From assembly GCA_017411125.1 (NCBI GenBank), contig JAFPNP010000093.1, positions 1 through 19,664 of the forward strand: a stretch of DNA of 19,664 bases, written 5' to 3'. The translations under genes and the position numbers were made by a program. Below the pieces are notes generated by a model. The model searched no databases. It saw only the letters and a list, made by a program, of their open reading frames with translations, and had not been told where the DNA came from. Numbering within the stretch: the stretch's first letter is position 1; every line of letters begins with the position of its first letter. Of the stretch, positions 15,509-19,664 are shown piece by piece. The stretch comes from Kiritimatiellia bacterium (GTDB lineage Bacteria > Verrucomicrobiota > Kiritimatiellia > RFP12 > UBA1067).

Positions 15509-16787
15509 GATCGGCCACCTTTCTCAGTTTCACCGTGAACACGCATCCTCCGCCCTCGCGCGGCGACACGGTGAGGTCGCCGCCTTGGGCCCGCGCGAGC
15601 AGCCGCGCGATGGAAAGTCCCAGCCCGCATCCGCCGGTGGCGCGCGTCGTGGAGTTGTCGGCGCGCCAGAACCGGTCGAATGCCCTGGCCCGCTCCTCCG
15701 CCGTCATGCCCGGGCCGCGGTCCATGACGTCGATGAACACCCAGTTGCGCTCCGTCCTGATCCGCTTTTCGGGAGGCGTGCCGGGAGCGTACTTCTCGGC
15801 GTTCGAGAAAAGATTGTCCAGTATATGCCGCAGCGCCCTGTGGTTGACCTCCGCGACAACTCCGTCGCCGACGTCCTCCGGCTCGGTGGGCAGCGGGCTG
15901 CCGTCCATGAGACGCCCGTAGTCGAGCACGTCCGACACCAGCTGGCTTAGCCGGTCGGTGCCGTCAAGGACGTCGTGCAGCGCCTGACGCGTCAATTCGT
16001 CCTTCGTGTGCCCGGCGGCGAATTCCGCCGCAAGCCGTATTCCCGTGAGGGGCGTCTTGAACTCGTGGGACACGTTTGCGGTGAAATCGGTCTCGCGCCG
16101 GGCCTGTATCCTCGCCTGCCGCGCCGTGCGCACCAGCACGATTCCGCCTGCGAGCAGCGTGCCGAGGAGAAGCACCAGCACCGTCGAACCGATGAACCAG
16201 ATGCGAAAGCGCACCTGCTCCGCCATCTCCAGCCCGGAACGCCACCCCACGCCGACGCGGAGGCCCGGCAGCTCGTTGCCGAGATCGGCATAGGCGAAGA
16301 ACACCCCCGAATGGCTGGCGACGGACGGAATCAGCAGCCGCCCGTCCGAACCGCGCACTTCGGTGGTCGTCGCATGGGGCGTGTCGTTCGTCGCAGAGCT
16401 TTCGGCGCCATTCTCCACCAGCCAGCCCGGCATCCGCGCAAGCACCGCAAGCGGTTCGAGTTCCACGCGCGTGCGCCACCTGTCGTCGCCCCTTCTGCGG
16501 GGCGAAACCGTGATCGCCCGCACCAGCGGCTCGGTCTTCGCTATCTTGGAAAACGCCTCGTCCGTCCACTCCGGGAGCTGCTCGGCGCGTTCCTGCACGT
16601 TCGCCACGTAGTCTATGATGCGCCGGCGGATGTCGGACGCGGCAAGGCGCGCCTGCACCTTCAAAGCGTCGCGGCCGAGCGTGTTCGCCCTGTCCGACTC
16701 CACGTTCAGCAGCCGCAGGCCGCCGAGCGCCAACAGCAGAGCCGGCACTCCAATGACGAGGAAGTACACTTTGAGGTCGCGGTTCAC
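15501..16787 (-). CDS. Membrane sensor histidine kinase
   Basis: A 428-residue inner-membrane kinase. Transmembrane helices lie at ~7-25 and ~196-219, framing a ~170-residue extracytoplasmic sensor with no domain I recognise. The H-box is 'NVSHEFKTPLTG' with phosphoacceptor His241. The ATPase motifs follow: N-box 'ILDNLFSNAEKYAPG' (Asn329), G1 'DRGPGM', F-box 'FDRFW' and G2 'GGCGLGLS'. The stretch between the dimerisation helices and the N-box is about 25 residues shorter than in EnvZ-like kinases, apparently missing a strand pair of the ATPase domain. The start is a GTG overlapping the VWA stop (GTGA), with GAGGAG six bases before it. Coupling to the upstream VWA-like protein suggests that protein may modulate its sensing. 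Confidence 0.93.
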   Translation of the reverse strand: MNRDLKVYFLVIGVPALLLALGGLRLLNVESDRANTLGRDALKVQARLAASDIRRRIIDYVANVQERAEQLPEWTDEAFSKIAKTEPLVRAITVSPRRRGDDRWRTRVELEPLAVLARMPGWLVENGAESSATNDTPHATTTEVRGSDGRLLIPSVASHSGVFFAYADLGNELPGLRVGVGWRSGLEMAEQVRFRIWFIGSTVLVLLLGTLLAGGIVLVRTARQARIQARRETDFTANVSHEFKTPLTGIRLAAEFAAGHTKDELTRQALHDVLDGTDRLSQLVSDVLDYGRLMDGSPLPTEPEDVGDGVVAEVNHRALRHILDNLFSNAEKYAPGTPPEKRIRTERNWVFIDVMDRGPGMTAEERARAFDRFWRADNSTTRATGGCGLGLSIARLLARAQGGDLTVSPREGGGCVFTVKLRKVADHG

Positions 16788-17386
16788 TTCGCGCTCCTCG
16801 CCTCCGGCACCGGTTCCGGATCCGACTTCTGTCCCTCGCCGCGAACTATGTTGAACGCGGGACGCCCGCTGGACCCCGCGCCGGAGCCGCGCAGGCCGAA
16901 CGGCGCCGACACCGAAATCTTCTCCTTGCGCAGGAAATCGACCAGCGTCCGAATATCCTCCTGCGCATCGGGGCCGATGAGTGCCGCCGTCCCCGTTCCC
17001 GTAAAGACAACCACGCGCTTCTCCTGGCCGGGCGCGGAATGCCTGCGCACCGCCTCCGCGCCCATCGATATGCCGGCGAACAACGCTTTCATGCCCTCCG
17101 GCTCGAGACTCTTCAACGCATCCGTGACGGCGGTCTTGTTCGTCGCATCCGTGACAGGCAGCACAACCTCAGCGAAATCGCCGAAACCAATGACGGAAAC
17201 CGTGTCTCCCGCCGAAAGCCGCGCGGCGGCCTGCGCTGCGGCGCGGATCGACCTGCCGAACGACCGGGCGTCCTGCGCTGAACAGTCCACCACGATCGCA
17301 AGATGCTGCGACGGCTTGGGCGCGCACGGTGCCGCAGTGGCCAGCACGGATACAAGCACAAGAAAGACAAAATGCTTCAACGTCAT
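16784..17386 (-). CDS. Exported von Willebrand factor A-like domain protein
   Basis: A 200-residue protein with a signal peptide (MTLKHFVFLVLVSVLATA). The remainder resembles a VWA domain: 'HLAIVVDCSAQDA' as strand 1, 'LSAGDTVSVIGFGDFAEVVLP' as the central strand, 'KRVVVFTGTGTAALIG' as strand 4, and a Pro/Glu/Lys-rich tail. The metal site (MIDAS) is degenerate: DxSxS becomes D34-C-S36-A-Q38, and the usual later Asp (LTDG) is replaced by TGTG. It may therefore bind a partner without a metal. The start ATG overlaps the small upstream ORF stop as ATGA. An ORF extending up to 17725 in this frame lacks a start signal and runs through the promoter, so I reject that longer version. It is the first sizeable gene of the two-component operon. 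Confidence 0.75.
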   Translation of the reverse strand: MTLKHFVFLVLVSVLATAAPCAPKPSQHLAIVVDCSAQDARSFGRSIRAAAQAAARLSAGDTVSVIGFGDFAEVVLPVTDATNKTAVTDALKSLEPEGMKALFAGISMGAEAVRRHSAPGQEKRVVVFTGTGTAALIGPDAQEDIRTLVDFLRKEKISVSAPFGLRGSGAGSSGRPAFNIVRGEGQKSDPEPVPEARSAK

Positions 17387-17397
17387 TTGCCGAACTC
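17368..17397. repeat. 30-bp direct repeat, copy B (small ORF/VWA junction)
   Basis: This stretch matches 17723-17752 at 27 of 30 positions in the same orientation. On the minus strand it covers the last codons of the small ORF (encoding EFGK), the ATGA stop/start overlap and the first codons of the VWA gene. Confidence 0.8.
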
Positions 17398-17448
17398 GAC
17401 TTTGGCAAACTTTCCGCGCGGAATGCGACGGTTGTTTTTCATAGACAT
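17383..17448 (-). CDS. 21-residue small ORF leading the VWA/two-component operon
   Basis: The minus strand encodes a 21-residue basic peptide: MSMKNNRRIPRG, then KFAKVEFGK, then TGA. Support for translation is good: AGGAGGAG at 17459-17452 ends three bases before the ATG, a promoter lies 35 bp further upstream, and the stop overlaps the VWA start as ATGA. It has no signal peptide or membrane segment. It could be a leader peptide that couples translation to the VWA gene, a genuine microprotein, or the remnant of a larger gene that kept only its first and last codons. Its KVEFGK end resembles the KAEFGK end of the CotH-like protein upstream. I do not recognise a family. Confidence 0.55.
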   Translation of the reverse strand: MSMKNNRRIPRGKFAKVEFGK

Positions 17449-17451
17449 GGA

Positions 17452-17459
17452 CTCCTCCT
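17452..17459 (-). promoter_or_regulatory. Strong ribosome binding site of the small ORF
   Basis: AGGAGGAG on the minus strand, with AGGAGG five bases from the first ATG at 17448 and eleven from the second at 17442. It is the closest match to the consensus in the window and is the main reason to take the 21-codon ORF seriously. Confidence 0.65.
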
Positions 17460-17483
17460 GTGCGTTCGAACGGAACGGAATAA

Positions 17484-17513
17484 ATGATACCACATTTCGC
17501 TTGCGGAACGCAA
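17484..17513 (-). promoter_or_regulatory. Promoter of the small ORF-VWA-two-component-glgB operon
   Basis: The minus strand has TTGCGT (17513-17508, 4 of 6 to consensus), an 18-bp spacer ending in TGG, and TATCAT (17489-17484) as an extended -10. The predicted start is about 28 bases before the small ORF ATG, leaving room for its ribosome binding site. The -35 box is buried in a perfect 19-bp dyad. Confidence 0.6.
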
Positions 17514-17516
17514 GCG
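17498..17516. promoter_or_regulatory. Perfect 19-bp dyad (candidate operator) over the -35
   Basis: Plus strand CGCTTGCG-GAA-CGCAAGCG: an 8-bp perfect inverted repeat with a 3-base centre. It covers the -35 hexamer and adjacent spacer of the operon promoter, a classic position for a repressor or a dimeric activator. The response regulator of the operon or an unlinked factor are candidates. Confidence 0.5.
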
Positions 17517-17522
17517 GCAAAA

Positions 17523-17566
17523 CGAAAACGTTTCGCATTGGCAGGGCGCGGCGTCCCCGACGCGCC
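17523..17566. repeat. Two further inverted repeats upstream of the promoter
   Basis: CGAAA-ACG-TTTCG at 17523-17535 is a 5-bp dyad, and GGCGCG (17545-17550) with CGCGCC (17561-17566) forms a 6-bp GC stem with a 10-base loop. The second could help end CotH-gene transcripts but has no U-tract. Confidence 0.35.
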
Positions 17567-17584
17567 GCTATCTACGATTGTGAG

Positions 17585-17641
17585 CCTATAGGACGACGGC
17601 CACCTGTAGGGACGACGGTCGCGAGCCTGTAGGGACGACTG
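17585..17641. repeat. Three tandem degenerate CCTGTAGGGACGAC repeats
   Basis: Copies start at 17585 (CCTATAGGACGACGG), 17603 (CCTGTAGGGACGACGG) and 17626 (CCTGTAGGGACGACTG), with spacings of 18 and 23 bp and partly shared flanks (TGAG or GCGAG before the first and third). They look like a dispersed extragenic repeat family rather than a regulator site; genome-wide copies cannot be checked here. Next to them is an 8-base A run (17651-17658). Confidence 0.65.
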
Positions 17642-17722
17642 CGGCTCCACAAAAAAAAGGTGGCTGTCTACATTGATGCTCGAAGTGAGTAGCGCACTCA
17701 ACGACAATATCCAAAGCGTCCG

Positions 17723-17752
17723 CAAAGCGCTTCAATGTCATTTGCCGAACTC
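17723..17752. repeat. 30-bp direct repeat, copy A (end of CotH-like gene)
   Basis: This is the partner of 17368-17397, with three mismatches (at bases 5, 6 and 14 of the repeat). On the minus strand it covers the codons for the C-terminal EFGK, the TGA, and 14 bases beyond, including an ATGA overlap. The two copies are 355 bp apart, start to start. Confidence 0.8.
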
Positions 17753-19664
17753 TGCCTTGAAGAACTGGTTGGTGGCGCCGGCGGGAGGCGTGATCTCGAT
17801 TACGGTCTTGACCGCGCTCCTTATCTCCTTCACGTCAACTCCGGCGTCCAACGGTTCTGCGGTTTTCAGTTTTTCAAGCGTGTCTGCGGCACGCACTTTT
17901 ATCTGCTCCGGAACGACCTCTGCGCCGATGGCGTCGTTGGACAACTCCGCGAACAGCACGAGCGTCCACTTGCCGTCCGCTCCCTTGACGAACTGCGTGG
18001 CTGCGGTCTGTCCGCCCGCCTTGAACTGCGGCTTCGGCGCCGGGGCGGCGCCTTCGACGCCGATCAACTGCACGCCGTTGAACTCGATTGACGTCCCGCT
18101 GACGACGCGGACGCTGTTAGTCGTCGTTCCGACGAGTTCATCGCCGTTCTGCGCCACGTAGTCGTCCGAAAGCCTGGCGAGGTTCACCTCTTTGCTGTAG
18201 GCGGCGGTGTACTCCGCATTGGTCGCCGCCGCAGTTATCTCCGCCCCCCACCCGGCGAACGTGTAGACGCTGTCGGGCGCGTCCGGCGCATCAGGCGTAT
18301 CGCCCACGGCAACCACATCCGTGCGGATTTCCGTGCCGTCCTTCGCCCGCCATATGATTCTGACAAACCTCTGGCACGGCGTCCACTGCGTTTCGGCTTT
18401 CACCTCGTCCCCGAACTCCAGCGCAAGGAAGCTGGCGCCGTTTCCGTCGCACACGCTGCCGTACCATGACGCATCGACGTAGCCGGTTTGTATGACGTCG
18501 CCGTCCGCATCGTACAAAAGAATGTCAACTTTTCCGTTTGTTATCTTTGCATTCGGCCAGAATTCCGCCTTCGCGAGCTTGACCGACCCGGATGCGGCTA
18601 TCGAGCCGGAAAGCGTAATATCCAGCGACGGGGCTTTGCCGGACTCCGACTTCGCGCAAGTCAGGCGCACTCCGGCGAGATCGATCGACTCGTTCGCGAG
18701 CAGATTGGTCAGGACGATGTACTCCGAACCGTCACCTTTTTCGCCGTCGATCGTGCTGCTCATGATTTCGGCGATGCGCAAGCCGCGCTTTGCCGCCGTA
18801 GGCGTCGCTATGTCGACGCTTTCAAGCGCGCTCCACTCGCCGGACGCGGAAAAAAGGAGGCGCGCGCGAAGCGATGCGCCTGTCGCCGGAATCTCTATCG
18901 CCTGATCGCCGTATTCCTGCGCGGCGTTGTTCACCTCTCCGCCGACGCTGCGCGGATCGGTGCCGTCGAGGGTGTAGTAGATCGTGCCGTCGGATCCGCT
19001 GGCGAGCGTTATGCGGCTGTTGCCTGCGTTCCGCACGCCGCCGTAGACGAACTCCCCGGCGGCGTTCTTCGCGCGCGGCGCGTCTACGGACGGATACCAC
19101 CCGATGCTGCGGTATTGGTTGATGAAAGGCTCCATCTGGTTCTGGATAAACGCAAGCCCTTTATTGCAGGCGTTCGTCCACGTCGCCGGATTTCTGTTGG
19201 AGGGATCGCCCCACCGCGCGGATTCGCAGGATATGGCATCGCCCAGTTCATCCATGCGGGAACGGAAACGACGCTGCTGCGCCTCTACGGTCATCGCGCC
19301 GTCCTCCTTTATGAAGTGGCGGAATACAAGGTCCGCGACGAGCATCCTGTACTCCGGGTTGTCCTCGAGCTTGTAGTGCATCTCCGCCGGATTGAAGTTT
19401 TCCAGTGAAATCATTCCTGCATGACCCCTCTCGGTGCCCCACCAAAAGCATCCGAAATCGCCCGCTCCGTAGCTGCCGTAGCCGAGCGACAATTCCGCAT
19501 CATGGCGGTGAAATATCCAACCGGCGCCATTGATGCCGTTGAAACTCTTCGTGCCGTCGTATCGGTTGCGAAGCATTGCGATATTGTTGGGATGGAGTCT
19601 ATATGCAGGGCAATCCTGGTCGTTGGTGAAGTGGACGGTAAGCATGTACACGGCAAGGTTCGTA
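17738..19664 (-). CDS. CotH-like surface protein, C-terminal part (chitobiase-type, lamin-tail and repeat modules)
   Basis: The frame is open at the right edge; about 641 residues are visible and the N-terminus is missing. In order: the end of a CotH kinase-like domain ('LTVHFTNDQDCPAYRLHPNNIAML', 'WIFHRHDAELSLG', where D-A-E sits at the usual acidic metal site); a chitobiase C-terminal-like module ('GTIYYTLDGTDPRSVGG'); a lamin-tail-like domain ('LRIAEIMSSTIDGEKGDGSEYIVLTNL'); a bacterial repeat ('VYTFAGWGAEITAAATNAEYTAAYS'); and a beta-rich tail ending FFKAEFGK. CotH proteins are protein kinases of spore coats in Bacillus; relatives in PVC and anaerobic bacteria are large exported proteins of unknown role. 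Its stop overlaps an ATG (ATGA), yet only a doubtful 51-codon ORF follows. Confidence 0.8.
   Translation of the reverse strand, partial: TNLAVYMLTVHFTNDQDCPAYRLHPNNIAMLRNRYDGTKSFNGINGAGWIFHRHDAELSLGYGSYGAGDFGCFWWGTERGHAGMISLENFNPAEMHYKLEDNPEYRMLVADLVFRHFIKEDGAMTVEAQQRRFRSRMDELGDAISCESARWGDPSNRNPATWTNACNKGLAFIQNQMEPFINQYRSIGWYPSVDAPRAKNAAGEFVYGGVRNAGNSRITLASGSDGTIYYTLDGTDPRSVGGEVNNAAQEYGDQAIEIPATGASLRARLLFSASGEWSALESVDIATPTAAKRGLRIAEIMSSTIDGEKGDGSEYIVLTNLLANESIDLAGVRLTCAKSESGKAPSLDITLSGSIAASGSVKLAKAEFWPNAKITNGKVDILLYDADGDVIQTGYVDASWYGSVCDGNGASFLALEFGDEVKAETQWTPCQRFVRIIWRAKDGTEIRTDVVAVGDTPDAPDAPDSVYTFAGWGAEITAAATNAEYTAAYSKEVNLARLSDDYVAQNGDELVGTTTNSVRVVSGTSIEFNGVQLIGVEGAAPAPKPQFKAGGQTAATQFVKGADGKWTLVLFAELSNDAIGAEVVPEQIKVRAADTLEKLKTAEPLDAGVDVKEIRSAVKTVIEITPPAGATNQFFKAEFGK

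Noticed and set aside
17649..17665. Poly-T run on the minus strand as a terminator for the CotH-like gene
   Set aside because: The only stem next to it is CCAC/GTGG around the T run itself, and no GC-rich hairpin precedes the U-tract.
17387..17725. Extension of the VWA gene upstream to 17725
   Set aside because: It would run through the promoter, dyads and repeats, and would bury the signal peptide more than 100 residues from the N-terminus.
17586..17741. 51-codon minus-strand ORF overlapping the CotH-like stop (ATGA), starting MTLKRFADAL
   Set aside because: It starts like the VWA gene only because of the 30-bp repeat, then reads through the repeat cluster and poly-T run with no family resemblance. 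It is more likely repeat sequence than a gene.

Overview
The window is GC-rich, tightly packed bacterial chromosome. It most resembles the Verrucomicrobiota/Kiritimatiellota/Lentisphaerota (PVC) group. The reasons are a large CotH-like surface protein with chitobiase-type, lamin-tail-type and 'YTFAGW' repeat modules, a eukaryote-like (GH13_8) glycogen branching enzyme, a GH78-like glycosidase, and extended -10 promoters of the form TGGTAYAAT. This taxonomic call is an inference; the window holds no rRNA or other marker for it. I recognise no tRNA, rRNA, CRISPR array or transposase gene.

Layout. (1) Bases 1-2330, plus strand: the C-terminal tail of an exported glycoside-hydrolase-like protein, then a full-length tail-specific protease (Prc/Tsp). 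(2) Bases 2348-6951, minus strand: a four-gene operon reading GH78-like glycosidase, TIM-barrel sugar isomerase/epimerase, NAGPA-type phosphodiester glycosidase lipoprotein, BASS-family transporter. The genes overlap or are 4 bp apart and start from an extended -10 promoter whose -10 box lies 6 nt from the ATG. It looks like a small catabolic locus whose substrate is unknown. (3) Bases 7102-17448, minus strand: a run of nine genes with almost no spacing. The order is a 21-codon small ORF, a von Willebrand A-like exported protein, a sensor histidine kinase, an OmpR-type response regulator, the branching enzyme GlgB, the condensin subunits ScpA and ScpB, a TPR/coiled-coil/LysM lipoprotein, and a flavin/Fe-S D-lactate-type dehydrogenase. 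An internal promoter for scpA overlaps the glgB stop codon. (4) Bases 17449-17737: a regulatory and repeat-rich spacer. (5) Bases 17738-19664, minus strand: the C-terminal part of the CotH-like surface protein, which runs off the right edge.

The most unusual part is 17368-17752. A 30-bp sequence spanning a stop/start ATGA junction occurs twice (27 of 30 identical), once at the end of the CotH-like gene and once at the small ORF/VWA junction. The roughly 355 bp between the two copies hold the promoter of the VWA/two-component/glgB run, a perfect 19-bp dyad over its -35 region, further dyads, a triplicated CCTGTAGGGACGAC repeat, and a 21-residue peptide gene with a near-consensus ribosome binding site. 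That peptide ends in the same EFGK tail as the CotH-like protein. An arrangement that might earn the word 'system' is the coupling of an exported VWA-like protein and a two-component pair to glycogen branching and chromosome condensation genes. This is proposed from gene order and overlaps only.
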